Origin: Alloascoidea africana | Lineage: Eukaryota > Ascomycota > Alloascoideomycetes > Alloascoideales > Alloascoideaceae | Assembly: GCA_030581615.1 (NCBI GenBank) | Contig: JAKTTT010000024.1 | Coordinates: forward strand, 62,001-126,000 | Length of the DNA: 64,000 nucleotides | Direction of reading: 5' to 3' | Shown here: piece by piece, positions 30,592 to 41,760 of the stretch | Position numbering within the stretch: the first letter of the stretch is position 1 | How the letters are laid out: every line of letters starts with the position of its first letter | Program-made: the position numbers and the translations under genes | Notes under the pieces: model-generated | Database searches by the model: none | What the model was told of the DNA's origin: nothing | The model's input: the letters and a program-made list of their open reading frames with translations, nothing else

Positions 30592-33585
30592 ATGTGGCTT
30601 ATCTCATCACCTGGCGATTGCTTTAACGGTAAGACAGTGTTTGTTTTATGAGTATTCGAACAGCGACTGATGTATGGAAATAGGAAAAAGGCGCTGGGTT
30701 CAGCCAGGGACTAGCTATAAAGTAGGAAGGAAAAATGGCTGTAAGTTTTCACAATACAACATACTATCGACCATGCATTTCTAAAGTTTGAGTAAAGTGG
30801 ATATAATTATACCAAATGATAAAACTGTGTCCAGAATACACTTGACTATTGACATAGAACCTGAAGATGTAGAGCCAGTAAGTATCGGCCTCTAGTTTTA
30901 TCAGTTGTTTTCCTTGCTAATGCCATGTCTAGACTGAAGCTACACACGTCACACCCATAACAATTAAAGATAGTGACACGAAATATGGTACATGGATAAA
31001 TGGGAATAGACAGGTCAAGACAGCGGTTCTTTCTGAGCCCATTGTTTACACCATTCAGGTGGGCTATAAAAGAGACGATAACGCAACAATACGGTTAGAG
31101 TGGGTGAACCAAGTTATCTGTTGTTCATCCTATCAATCACAATATAAGCAGCTTTTAAAGACTGTGTGTCAAATGGATATGAAGCTGATAAGTGAAGTAG
31201 ACGGCATAGCGAGTTGTGCTGTACAATTTGGCAATAAGATGTCCTTGGCGATTATGGCCGCACTAGTGAAGGGAATTCCAATTGTAACTGAAGGATATAT
31301 TGATGCAATATGTGCAAACTCTGGGCTAATGGAAACCCAGAGCTTTGATGAGTACCTGCCTAACCCATCAGACTATCTTCCTGATGAACAGTTTGCTCCA
31401 AATGAGCAACGCCAGAGTTTATTCAAGGGTAAGACGATCCTATTTGTTGATAAGCTACAGTTTAAGGAGTTTGAGTCTGTGGTTTGTGAAGCTGGCGGTC
31501 AGGCAGTGCTGTATGAATTAGTTTCTTCAAACGGGCGAATTATAAAAAAAGCCCAAGAACTTGCCGAATTTGTATTGATGAATCACTCAGAAGCGATGGT
31601 TACCAAGCCTTCCTTTTCTGATACAGAATATGAAACTGAACATTCAACCATACCAAAACCACTACAGAAGCAGGTTTTGGATAATGCAGAAGAAGCTTCC
31701 AAGCTGGTTGGTATATATCTCACTGATCAGGATGACCTTTTTAAAGCTGTTTTAAATATTGACTCTTCGTTTTTGAGGGCCTTAAGAGAAAAAAGTCCCG
31801 TACAACACCAGTTTTCAAGTTCATCACGGTCTTCAGGAGATGTAATTCCCAAAAGGAAAGCAGATTCTTTGACAGAAAGTCAAATTGACGCAGCTGAGAA
31901 GAAAACCAAAAGGCTCAGACTAGCTTCTCGACGACCGAAAAAGCGGATTGAGTTTGATAGTCTTTTACCATCATTTGATGATTCTGGCTCTCTGGAGGAT
32001 TCAATAGCTGCTTCTGTGAGAGGAAGCCCGGAACCAGTTATTCCTGACTCTGAAAATCCTTCTCAAGTACCATTTAATGCCAGTATGTCGGCAATTTCGT
32101 CCCAAGGACAAAGTAGTCTAGGAATAAAAGGGAGATTCTCGCAAAGAAGAGCAAGAAAGGCGGATAATATGCTATTAGAAATGATATCTCCTGAGCCGAT
32201 ACCAGAGGAGACAGAAAGTCAAGTTAGAGGAAACACTGGACTTTTAGGAGATGTGAAACATGTAGGTGCACAAAATGAGAAAGAGAACCACGATGGTGAA
32301 GAGTACATGATTGCTCCAACAGAAGAACGGCTTAGGCAGAAGCGACGCTTAGAAAGCGGGTCAAATGTCAAAGATGAGAGTGAACATAAAAAGAAGAGAC
32401 CAAATGAAGTTGATGAGAAAAAAGTACAGAAAAAGAGTCCTATAAACGTCGAAGAACTAATACGCAAAACAAAAGAAAAGGAAGCGCAAAAGGTAAAGGA
32501 TGAGCTAGGGATATCAGATCTGAAAGAGGGTCAAGATCTGGATCACTTTCATCAAAGCATCGCTTTATTAAAAAACTTGGCAATAGTCGAAGAGGCAGAG
32601 ATAGTTGAGACAAAAAGAGTTGATAATTGCAAAGCAAATGGAAATTCTCAAATCGAGATAACAGTATCTAACCCTGAATGGGCAGGGAGAAAGAACTTTA
32701 AAAAGTTTAAAAGAGTATGTCTACTTTTCTTTTAAAGAATGAGAAAAGTACTGTCTAACTTGGCGAAACTTCCAAAACCTTTAGCTTCGCAAAGGCCAAC
32801 AAGGAAAGAAAAGCGACATCTACACCGCAAGTAGAACGTATGTTCCACTGGTAGAGGATGCCCCAAGTCTGCCAGAGTATGAAAAGGGTAAGTTTCAGTT
32901 ACTAGAGCTTTTCGATTTATGAAACAGAAACTAATGGCAAATAACAGAGTTTGCCATCACTGAGGTAGATGAGCAGGAACGGTTGCCTAAACCTACACAG
33001 GATTCCTTTCGCTTCTCTTCAAGAGCTCCATCAGAGCCTGTTTATGAATCAAGCCACTCCGAGGTTGCAAAAAGAAGAATCAATCAGGAAAAAAGGAACG
33101 CACTCGAAAGCCAGGCCACTCGTGGTGGTTCTAATACGACAAGACCTCAAGCAAACAGAAATCAGAGTTTGTTTGTTAATGATCCGGATGCTGACATTCT
33201 TAATGATGAGTTCAACATTGAGGAGGAAGATGAAATTTTGGAAATAGATGAAAATGAATTGATACAAAGTCTAGAATCACAGCAATCTAGTCGAATAACT
33301 GGTGGGAGATCAAAGGCTGCGACAACACGGAACGTTCCTGATAAAGAACTAGGAAGCCAAACAGAACTTTTGGATTCTGGTGAGAATAGCGCAAGTCAGC
33401 GATCTACTAGATCCACAAAAGTATCGAGAGGTCGACCTATGAGGAATAATCAAGTTAAAAATGGTGATTATAGAAGCTCAAGAGCACAGGCATCTCAAAG
33501 GGTTATTTTTGACAGTTTTGGTAATGATATAGAAGATGATGATGATGACGATGATGATGGAGTAAAGTTTAAGTTTCGCCGTTGA
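30592..33585 (+). CDS. NBS1: Nbs1/Xrs2, DNA double-strand-break sensor subunit (MRN/MRX), five introns
   Basis: Exons 30592-30628, 30684-30740, 30798-30877, 30933-32714, 32785-32887 and 32948-33585 give 898 residues. Nbs1 holds Mre11-Rad50 and recruits Tel1/ATM at breaks. The FHA domain is spread over four exons: MWLISSPGDCF, SYKVGRKNG, DIIIPNDKTVSRIHLTI and YGTWINGNRQ (Arg/Ser/His phosphothreonine pocket residues present). Tandem BRCT repeats follow (about 95-320). Later come a long charged linker, the Mre11-binding motif GRKNFKKFKR (about 585-594), and at the C terminus an acidic DDDDDDDD run followed by FKF, matching the FxF/Y Tel1-binding motif. Introns are 55-70 bp with GTAAG/GTATGT donors. 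Confidence 0.9.
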
Positions 33586-34049
33586 TTTTTGTCTAATGCT
33601 ACTCCGTTTTAATATTTTTATCGCGAGCCTTACTCCAAATTCTATGAAAAAACCAGCCTGATTGATTTCAGATTAAGAGTATAAAGTTGGCACCAAAAGC
33701 AAGTTTGGCATTTCAGCTATTGTCCTAACTATAGGACCTTTACAAATAAAGTTTTTCATAACAGGAATCGGCTGGCATTTGTCGCCAATTGGTCTTTACT
33801 CTGGTATGAGTATACTTCATTTTGATACATCATAGATCGTATAGTTTCTCTTGATATTCAAAAGTAAAAGAAAGCTCTCCCCAAACAGAATGTCGCTAGT
33901 ATAGCTTAGCGTCCGGGTAATTTAATGATATGGGATTGGTAAAGCCCGGGTAACCAGTGCTAATGTTTACTTTGTATGTGCAAGCATGCGCTCTCTACAA
34001 GTCTTGAATTTATCTGGAGAGGAAGGTTTGTAAGGTAATTAGGTTCTCC
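33586..34049. other. intergenic, no gene seen
   Basis: About 460 bp between NBS1 and the next rightward gene. TAAAGCCCGGGTAACC at 33940-33955 is the only GC-rich spot. Nothing coding or repeated was recognised. Confidence 0.5.
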
Positions 34050-36455
34050 ATGAAAGAGCTTTCAAACCCGTATTATACACGGTCAGAATCATTAAGATGG
34101 TCCTCTTCAAAATGCTTAAGAGTTCTGAGGCCGTTGAGCTCTAGAATAAACGCATTTAATGATCAGGTGGATCTGTATCCTCTGATTGTGAAGGCGCAAA
34201 AAGACTGTAATAGAGCCTTTGCCAAACCAATATGGCTAACACAAGATAATTCATGCTACTATGAAAACTTTAATGAAATCGGATACAATGCTCGACATAA
34301 TCGGCTGCGGCGAGGATATGGAAAACGGTATGCAACCAGAGGAGTCAGTGAAGATAACACGAACTCCTACCGGAGTGATGAGAGCGAGTTTGAGCTGGAT
34401 AGCACTCAATCTACAAGTTCAGACGATGACGACGATGAATGGAATCCCCGAAGAATAAAAAGCAATAGAGCGAATAAATTAACCTTAAACCCAAACGAAC
34501 AATTCATTAACACACCTTCCAAATCCAGCGATGAATATTTAATCAACTCGGAATCGCTGTTATCGCATTCCAAAACATGGCTGTCAGAAGAAGCGTATCT
34601 TGGTTACAGAGATATTCTGACATATTTCAAACAGTTTGTCGCTGGAATATATAAAAGCCCTCCTCTGAAGCTTTCCGAAAAGTCTGCTTTCGAAATGGGG
34701 CGTTGTGTAGTGTATACTCAGGACGCCATTAATGAACTCGATTGGTATGAAGCATACCCCTTCATGATTTCCCAATATCGGCACTGGATAACACTAGGGC
34801 ATGGGGTTGGCCTCATAATCAAGCATTCAAAGATTCTTAAGCCATTGCTACCTATTCTCTCCTTATGCTGTTGTGAACTTCAAGCACGAGATTTGGCAGC
34901 TCTTTTATTAGAAGCATACTTACAAGTTATCGATACCGATCTGTTTTGGGAGGATTTATGGCTTTTAGAAACAATAAGAAAACGATCTAATGCACAAACT
35001 GACTTGTTTCTCAGAGTGATAACGACAACTAGGATGGCATTACTTAAAGAGAACTTCCAAGTCATTGGAAACCCGAAGAGTCAGTTTTACAACATTCTGT
35101 TTTCTGCCACTTCCAACGCTATATATTCCTTGAATATGATTTCACTTTCTGTCCAGATTCTGAGCAAAAATCTGAGCAAGAGAAAAATAGAAGAGGTCCC
35201 AACGATGGACATTTTGACAAGGCTGATAGAAGCGTTTGTCGAAATTTCTGGGGCTATGCGAAATGAAAATATCAACAAGGTTTTTAAAGAGGTTATCAGC
35301 TTTTTACCGAGACGAAAATTATGTCGAAACTTGCGAATAGCATTTCAATTATACTTTTTTTCTTTGGATACCCAACTCAAAAGGAGTCAAAGCATTTTCT
35401 CTCCAAGTTCTCTTTCCGAAATTCTGGAAGCCGAAAATAGCACCGATACGGATGAACTGGTCAAGACGATATCCACTCTTTTTACTGATTTCAGTATGAT
35501 CAGATCAATAGTTGATACCCTCATGCTCGCAGACTGCAAAGCACTGACCCGAAAGGTTGCTTCATACTATTCTACCATTTTCCCATCTCTAGATACGGTG
35601 ACATGGAATTCTGAGATTGACAAGACAATAACAAAGCTTGAAATCGAAGAATCGGAAGATATGAATGAAACTGATAAGGAGCGATTTATTTATCTGGAAG
35701 GATTAGGTGCTTGGATAAAGAGAGCCTCGCCAAAGAAACGACTAATTCAAATTGGTGACAATGACGACGATGATGATGAAATGGATATGCCCGGCAGAAT
35801 AGCCGGTGCAGAACTTTGTGATGACGACCAGACTAGTGATGAACTAGACTTGTCTGTAGTGATGACTCCTAAACCTATCACACTCTCTCCTCGTGCGAAG
35901 GAACGTTTATCAGCAAGGTATATTTCCCGAATACGACGGCTTAGACCCCAGCCACCATGTTTACACTCATGTCATCAAGATAGTGATACAGGCAACTTTA
36001 GTTCCAACTCAATGGACGACATTTTTTCACCAGAGTTCAGTGATGATACCGAATATGATGAGGATGGGGATATGTCTGAGTTGGAAGAAAGCAAAAATAT
36101 TGTTGCGAGCCCATTGCTTCAAAGGAAAATAAGCTCTTTAAGGCAAAACAAAAGTACTAAGGAGTCAGGTTTGGTAGAAAATTCAGATAGTGGAGATGAA
36201 ACAGATGATATGATTGTTGGCCCTGGTGATAAACGCTCGTGGCGTCGTACGTCTTCGGGCAGGAGAGCAAAGCAGGAACGGAAATCAGGGACCTTTAAAA
36301 GATATCTACAAAACACCGACGATAGAGGTGATGATGAGTTAAACATCGTTGGGGCAAAAGATATTCCTTTTAGAAAGCGAAGGCGCATTTCAGCCCGAAT
36401 GTGTGAGAATAGACATGGCTCATCTGGAGAAGCTTCAGATGGAGGCATAATATAG
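34050..36455 (+). CDS. large nuclear-type protein of unknown function, 801 residues
   Basis: A single uninterrupted ATG frame. The N terminus reads SLRWSSSKCLRVLRPLSSRI and an Arg/Tyr-rich patch (NRLRRGYGKRYATRG). Residues about 175-490 are helical and hydrophobic with many Leu pairs (LLPILSLCCCELQARDLAALLLEAYL), a likely alpha-solenoid. Acidic runs (SSDDDDDEW, DNDDDDDEMD) alternate with Ser/Arg-rich tails, and the end (PFRKRRRISARM) looks like a nuclear-localisation signal. I recognise no family or catalytic motif. The mix of a helical-repeat core with acidic and basic tails suggests a chromatin or replication factor. It lies directly downstream of NBS1 on the same strand; linkage means little in yeasts. 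Confidence 0.75.
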   Translation: MKELSNPYYTRSESLRWSSSKCLRVLRPLSSRINAFNDQVDLYPLIVKAQKDCNRAFAKPIWLTQDNSCYYENFNEIGYNARHNRLRRGYGKRYATRGVSEDNTNSYRSDESEFELDSTQSTSSDDDDDEWNPRRIKSNRANKLTLNPNEQFINTPSKSSDEYLINSESLLSHSKTWLSEEAYLGYRDILTYFKQFVAGIYKSPPLKLSEKSAFEMGRCVVYTQDAINELDWYEAYPFMISQYRHWITLGHGVGLIIKHSKILKPLLPILSLCCCELQARDLAALLLEAYLQVIDTDLFWEDLWLLETIRKRSNAQTDLFLRVITTTRMALLKENFQVIGNPKSQFYNILFSATSNAIYSLNMISLSVQILSKNLSKRKIEEVPTMDILTRLIEAFVEISGAMRNENINKVFKEVISFLPRRKLCRNLRIAFQLYFFSLDTQLKRSQSIFSPSSLSEILEAENSTDTDELVKTISTLFTDFSMIRSIVDTLMLADCKALTRKVASYYSTIFPSLDTVTWNSEIDKTITKLEIEESEDMNETDKERFIYLEGLGAWIKRASPKKRLIQIGDNDDDDDEMDMPGRIAGAELCDDDQTSDELDLSVVMTPKPITLSPRAKERLSARYISRIRRLRPQPPCLHSCHQDSDTGNFSSNSMDDIFSPEFSDDTEYDEDGDMSELEESKNIVASPLLQRKISSLRQNKSTKESGLVENSDSGDETDDMIVGPGDKRSWRRTSSGRRAKQERKSGTFKRYLQNTDDRGDDELNIVGAKDIPFRKRRRISARMCENRHGSSGEASDGGII

Positions 36456-37075
36456 CCCTTATAATAAACTGATACATTTCTATTCTTTTGATTTGTGTGC
36501 TCCTGAAGCGCTTGGCATGTGCTGCCTTTGTAAGCTCAGGTTTGAAAATAAAGTTAGAAGAATGAAAAATCGGCTAAGCACATGGAAACTTGGAGTGACG
36601 TTTTCCTCTTTGATTTCCAGTTTTTCCATGTAGGTAAAACATTTCTGTAGTGTTGTATTCTTATTCTAAACATTTAAAATTGAGACCAAAAGAAAGGCGA
36701 GAAAGTATATACAAAACTCCAACAGAAGAGTTATATGTCTCCATCCCCAGAAAGCTTGCTTGAGTACAAAAAAAAATCAAGAAAGTAAGTTTACGCGCGT
36801 TTCTGGCACAAAGATTTAACAACGTATCTCTGTTTCTTGTTTGAAAAATGGCTACAGTTTAGCAATAGTTAAAATGTTTTTCTATTGTATATAATTGAGT
36901 TTCTCCTGCTCTCTGCGGCATTTGCCATTTGATTTGGGTTTGACAATCAGATTTGTTTAAAAGATTTTCTAAGGACAAAGAAATCAAAGAATGTCTTTCG
37001 AATATTGAACCCGGGTATAAAAGTCGGGACAATCCTCTGGAGCTCGATAAAACAACTCAACTCACCAATACCAAA
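36456..37075 (+). promoter_or_regulatory. upstream region of the secreted Thr-rich gene, with TATA box
   Basis: About 620 bp without a gene. TATAAAAG at 37016-37023 lies 53 bp before the ATG. An in-frame non-ATG extension upstream to 36953 would bury the signal peptide, so it is not coding. Confidence 0.6.
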
Positions 37076-37645
37076 ATGAAACTCTCTTTAGCCTTAATTT
37101 TTGCCCTGGCTGCTTCCGCTTTGGCTCTTCCTTCAGTTGACGATGCTGATCTAAACCAAAATGCCAGTAGCGCGATCGGAGCTGATTTCAAAGATAAGGA
37201 AGAAGAACCCGACTGCTTAACTGCTACTGTTTGGAAAAAAAAGATCATTCCAAGAACTGAAACTGCTCATGTGCCAATCTATAAGACAAGTTATGTCTTT
37301 GATAGCATAACAGAGACCGTAACGGTTACAACCAGAAAATCTGCAGTAACAGTTTTAAAGGAAGTCACAGTTACCGATACCACTACAGAAACAGAGATTG
37401 AAAATGTTACCGAAACCGAAACAGAGACCACTACGGATATGGTTGTGAATTGTAAAGAAAAACCTTTTTTCAAGTGTAAGAATCCTACAAGAACTCTTAT
37501 CCAATACGAAACCACAACGGTTACCGATGTGGAACAAACTACCGAGACTTGTTACAAGTATACGGACTGTGATACTCCAACGGTGTATCAGTTCAAGCCA
37601 ACCACAATAACAGAAGTAACAACACTGTTCCTTAGTGAGGCTTAA
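37076..37645 (+). CDS. small secreted Thr/Val-rich protein
   Basis: A 189-residue protein with a textbook signal peptide (KLSLALIFALAASALA, cleavage near LALP-SV). The mature part has Thr/Glu-rich beta-type repeats (TETVTVTTRK, VTVTDTTTETEIENVTETE) and Cys at WKKK-flanked and C-terminal places (NCKEKPFFKCKNP, TCYKYTDCDTP). It resembles the Thr-rich style of the SED1-like genes nearby but lacks the TEYTTYC module and a GPI-attachment end, so it is probably secreted or disulfide-linked to the wall. The ATG choice rests on the signal peptide. No named family was recognised. Confidence 0.75.
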   Translation: MKLSLALIFALAASALALPSVDDADLNQNASSAIGADFKDKEEEPDCLTATVWKKKIIPRTETAHVPIYKTSYVFDSITETVTVTTRKSAVTVLKEVTVTDTTTETEIENVTETETETTTDMVVNCKEKPFFKCKNPTRTLIQYETTTVTDVEQTTETCYKYTDCDTPTVYQFKPTTITEVTTLFLSEA

Positions 37646-38274
37646 TAATTTGGAAAACGAACATGACTGTTCCTACTTTATTCTTCTGCCTTCTTTTACA
37701 ACCTTGTACATCAAAGACGTGAATGACTTAGCTGATGGGAATAATGCGTTCTCTGCCTATGTCTTCTTGTCAAATAGGTTAGCTATCTGGGTTTTTTGTA
37801 TAATTAAATTTTTAGCGCTACTTCTATTTTCTGGAACTATGTGAGTAATAATTCAAAAGGCGTAGTAACCAGCACAGAACGATTTCGGGAGAATATATCC
37901 GCATCGTCCGTATTATATTGCCAGACTAGCTCTATTGGGATGCTTCTATTCCTCGTCTCTGTGAGCATAAACTATTCTTGGCTTATTTTGGTCTCCACTA
38001 ATCAGAGATTCACAACTGCTCAGAATAATATGTTGGGTAATAATGTGAGTCTCGGCTGTTAATCATGAAATGCCTGTATGGGTCCGGTCAAAAAAGCCTG
38101 TATGTATCAAACTTTGCTGAATCGTTATCCTTTTACGGAGTTCATGTCTTGCGAACACCCATGCACCCTTGTGACTGTGCCACCCATCCCCTTTCAACAC
38201 GTCAGTGAGATACCACCACACAAGTGCAACAAGCGAGATCATTAAACTTCCTAGAACAGAACTTGTTCATCGTC
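37646..38274 (+). other. intergenic / SNF1 upstream region
   Basis: About 630 bp. Short frames here show no protein pattern. The last 130 bp before SNF1 are C/A-rich, as in many yeast leaders. No TATA box was noted. Confidence 0.5.
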
Positions 38275-40161
38275 ATGTCTGGAACACCAGCTCGATATGA
38301 GCAGTATGACCAACCACCGGAACCTCGCGAATCCCGACACCATCGACACCATCACCATCACCACCGAAACCCAGATGAGAGGGCCCAACAACAGCAACAA
38401 CCAATGGCTGGCCGCATTGGCCGCTATCAGATAATCAAAACATTAGGTGAAGGATCTTTTGGAAAAGTGAAGCTGGCGTATCATTTAGCGACACATCAAC
38501 GTGTCGCACTGAAAATCATCAATCGGAAGACTTTGGCGAAATCAGACATGCAGGGGAGAATAGAGCGAGAGATTTCGTATCTTCGATTACTTCGTCATCC
38601 TCACATTATCAAGCTTTATGATGTGATAAAGTCCAAAGAGGAGATCATTATGGTTCTTGAGTTTGCAGGAAAAGAGCTATTTGATTACATTATACATCGG
38701 GGAAAGATGGACGAGGCAGAAGCGAGAAGGTTTTTCCAGCAGATTATCTCTGCTGTTGAGTACTGTCATAGACACAAGATTGTTCATCGAGATTTGAAAC
38801 CTGAGAATTTATTGCTTGATGAGCATTTAAATGTTAAAATTGCGGACTTTGGTCTCTCAAACATTATGACTGATGGAGACTTTTTGAAAACCAGTTGTGG
38901 GTCTCCAAACTACGCTGCTCCTGAGGTCATTTCGGGAAAGCTCTACGCCGGTCCTGAGGTTGATGTTTGGAGTTCGGGCGTGATTCTCTATGTCATGCTT
39001 TGTGGGCGATTACCATTTGACGATGAGCAGATCCCCATATTATTTAGAAAGATCAGTGAGGGTGTTTACACCATACCGAGTGATCTGTCTGAAGGTGCAA
39101 AACACTTGTTGCGAAGAATGCTTGTGGTGAATCCATTGAACCGAATAACTGTTGACGAAATTATTGAGGACAAGTGGTTTAAAGTGGATATGCCAGAGTA
39201 CTTGCTCCCACCTCGGATTAAAGAAGAACATGAGAAGCAAATACGAGATATTGATGAGGCAATTGTTACCGTTTTGGGGAACACAATGGGTTATAATAAA
39301 GAGGAGGTTTATGAAGCCATGAGAAGAGGGATCGAAAGAGGGGAGAGAAACGAAATCCGAGATGCCTATAGGCTTGTTCGTGATAACCAAGAGTTTGTAC
39401 AGAACTTGAAACGGGATCAAGTTGACAGCGGAATTGATGCCTTTCTTTCACAAAGTCCACCCACATGGAGCGCTCTTTCCAGCCGTAACGCAAGTGCAGA
39501 GCCCAGCAGAACAGCTTCACCTTCTATTCGAGCTGGTGGGAATAATGGTATTGATAGTCGACATTTGCAGTTTCAAGAAGGAACAGCAGTAACCGGAAAT
39601 TCAACAATTGCGATTTTACCAACATCTTTACCTTCTTACCACCGGGCTTACATGAGCAGCTTGCCCGCGTTATCCTCAAGCAACAAGAAAATAAGCCCCG
39701 TATCTGCCAAGAAATCAAAGACAAGATGGCATTTTGGTATAAGAAGTAGATCATACCCTTTGGATGTCATGAGTGAAATCTATAGAGCACTACAGAACCT
39801 TGGAGCAGAATGGGCAAAGCCAGAACAGAAAGAGTTATGGACAATTCGTGTGCGATGGAAGTATGAACCAGCAGTTGTTGTGTCCGATGATACCAAGACC
39901 GACAGCGGAGCCAAAGTTGAACCAGCAGTTATGAAGATGCAGATACAATTGTACCAAATTGAACAAAACAATTATCTTGTCGACTTTAAATTTGATGGTT
40001 GGGAGAATAACCCCATCATAAAGCAGAACGATAGAAGTGCCAAAAGTAACAAAACGGATCAAGAGCGAGAAGATGAGATTGGAGCGTTTTCAGCGTATCC
40101 CTTTTTACATTTGGCTACAAGGTTGATTATGGAACTTGCGATCAACAGTCAGGCTGCTTAG
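38275..40161 (+). CDS. SNF1: SNF1 / AMPK catalytic alpha subunit
   Basis: A 628-residue kinase, close to S. cerevisiae Snf1 (633). It derepresses glucose-repressed genes and controls energy use. The N terminus has a poly-His stretch (residues 22-30) and poly-Gln, as in other Snf1 orthologues. The kinase domain holds LGEGSFGKVKLA, Lys80, HRDLKPEN, DFGLSNIM and the activation loop FLKTSCGSPNYAAPEV with the conserved Thr. An autoinhibitory UBA-like segment follows (about 340-390), then a Ser-rich linker and the C-terminal regulatory domain (KTRWHFGIRSRSYPLDVMSE to MELAINSQAA) that binds beta and gamma. ATG 38275 is the first in frame. No intron. Confidence 0.97.
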   Translation: MSGTPARYEQYDQPPEPRESRHHRHHHHHHRNPDERAQQQQQPMAGRIGRYQIIKTLGEGSFGKVKLAYHLATHQRVALKIINRKTLAKSDMQGRIEREISYLRLLRHPHIIKLYDVIKSKEEIIMVLEFAGKELFDYIIHRGKMDEAEARRFFQQIISAVEYCHRHKIVHRDLKPENLLLDEHLNVKIADFGLSNIMTDGDFLKTSCGSPNYAAPEVISGKLYAGPEVDVWSSGVILYVMLCGRLPFDDEQIPILFRKISEGVYTIPSDLSEGAKHLLRRMLVVNPLNRITVDEIIEDKWFKVDMPEYLLPPRIKEEHEKQIRDIDEAIVTVLGNTMGYNKEEVYEAMRRGIERGERNEIRDAYRLVRDNQEFVQNLKRDQVDSGIDAFLSQSPPTWSALSSRNASAEPSRTASPSIRAGGNNGIDSRHLQFQEGTAVTGNSTIAILPTSLPSYHRAYMSSLPALSSSNKKISPVSAKKSKTRWHFGIRSRSYPLDVMSEIYRALQNLGAEWAKPEQKELWTIRVRWKYEPAVVVSDDTKTDSGAKVEPAVMKMQIQLYQIEQNNYLVDFKFDGWENNPIIKQNDRSAKSNKTDQEREDEIGAFSAYPFLHLATRLIMELAINSQAA

Positions 40162-41760
40162 AAAATGAGCATTATTTCTTTCCCTACTTTTGTTTTCTCT
40201 CCTTCCTTTTGCTTTGTTAATAATTTTGGAGTTTGCCTGTTCTCCATACTTATAAATAGCCATCTAATATAGCTCTTATTGATTTACACATCCTTTCTTT
40301 TCGTCATTTACTTTTGCTTTTTTATATAGATTGTTAGAGATCATTCAATGAATTCATTGTATGGCGGCATATTGATCCAAAAGTCGATCAAAATTTCTTG
40401 ACCCTCCTGATAAGAGCCAGCGCATGGGTACAACAGCAGCATGCACATATCTAACGTGGGATCATCTCATCTTGGCGCTAGAATATTTAAGACAAGACGA
40501 TTCGAATCTAGATGTGGTATACATGGGAGCAGCAGGTGCTATTTTGTAGTCTGTTATCAGGGTTTATATTTCTGAAGCAGGCCTGACTCACCTTACAACC
40601 GACAGTAAAGGGGCCCATGTGGATGTGAGAGATAGAAGGTTGTTGAATAATAATAAATTTCCGGAGATTACTGATAATAAACGCTTTCGTGTTTATTCTA
40701 CACCCTTATCGGCCAAGACGGAAGAAGCTAGCTTTATCGACTCGCCCTCATCCACATAAACGAAGCTTTGAATATAATAGATTGGAAGGCGCAAAAAGCA
40801 TTGTAGTATCAATAGACGAGAGAGCAATGCCTCAATAGGCAAAAGAATTTTCTGCGATGAGTGTAAAATGAACGGTAAAGAACAAGTATTTAATTTTACC
40901 GCATTTGCGGGTATTACAATATGAAGCAGCCAAAGAAAAAACAAACAAAAAAAAAAGCTTAGACAAGGGAGCCCGAGATGAGTTAATAAAAAATTTTAAC
41001 AACGTGCCACAAGGCAGACAAGAAGTGATGTTTATCTGTTATTCGCACACTGACAGGAAAGCATCAGCTAAAGGCTAACAAGCAAAAATTGGAGCATGAA
41101 AAAAAAAAAAAACAGAAAAAGCTTTCAGAGCTGTTATGGTGTTCAAGTATCATTCATTATCAGTCGGCTTGATTGCCAAATGAAGGGAACTTAGTCACCC
41201 ATACAACAAATCAATAACCACCAAATGACGATTTCTTCCCCTTTCAATGCGCAATGGGTAAGAAAAACAGAGTCATCGGCAATGGCACAGAACGAGGAAA
41301 GATACAGTGCTAAATTATGCGCCTAGTATCATCGATGCTTTTGCAAACTGTCATGGATTACATTCTTTTTTTTGTCTCTCTTTTCTTTTCATTTCAAGGA
41401 AACCGATAGACACTGAGAAAAGGAAAATGTTTAGGATTTTAATCTCCTTATCAAGTAATTGTTTTCTTACGATCATTGGCTTGGATTACCCATGGACCGG
41501 TCGAGATCCAAAAAATCTGTAGTGGTGAGAGAAGGAAATTAGTCCAGAGAAGCCTTACAATTTGCTAAGCTGGTACAAGCACCTGTTCAATGTCCACATA
41601 CGCCAGGATCTATTAAAAATACCATTTGATTAATGAATCCTCAATAACTATGCCAATGCCTATGAGAGTATAAAAACCGGAATGTCTGGTCCTTTCGCTT
41701 GCAAGAACAAACTCAACTCTATTGACTTGAACTTTTCACAAAACTCTACAACAACTAAAT
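40162..41760. other. intergenic, no gene seen; PQ-loop gene promoter at right
   Basis: About 1.6 kb. AT-rich, with poly-A at 41099-41112 and 40944-40959. I looked for tRNA and small nuclear or nucleolar RNA features and saw none I can support. TATAAAAA at 41669-41676 lies 85 bp before the next ATG. An ATG at 41682 opens a different 73-codon frame, probably upstream of the transcript start. Confidence 0.5.

Noticed and set aside
30735-30746. ATGGCT followed by GTAAGT, identical in context to the RPL38 first exon, as the start of a separate gene
   Set aside because: Here it is the 3' end of NBS1 exon 2 (reading GRKNG); the upstream exons give a proper FHA domain. The similarity to RPL38 at 8641-8656 is coincidence around a shared donor site.
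38275-40161. CTG-to-serine recoding
   Set aside because: CTG codons fall at conserved Leu positions (for example VALKI in SNF1, KLDSQ in thioredoxin), so the code is standard.
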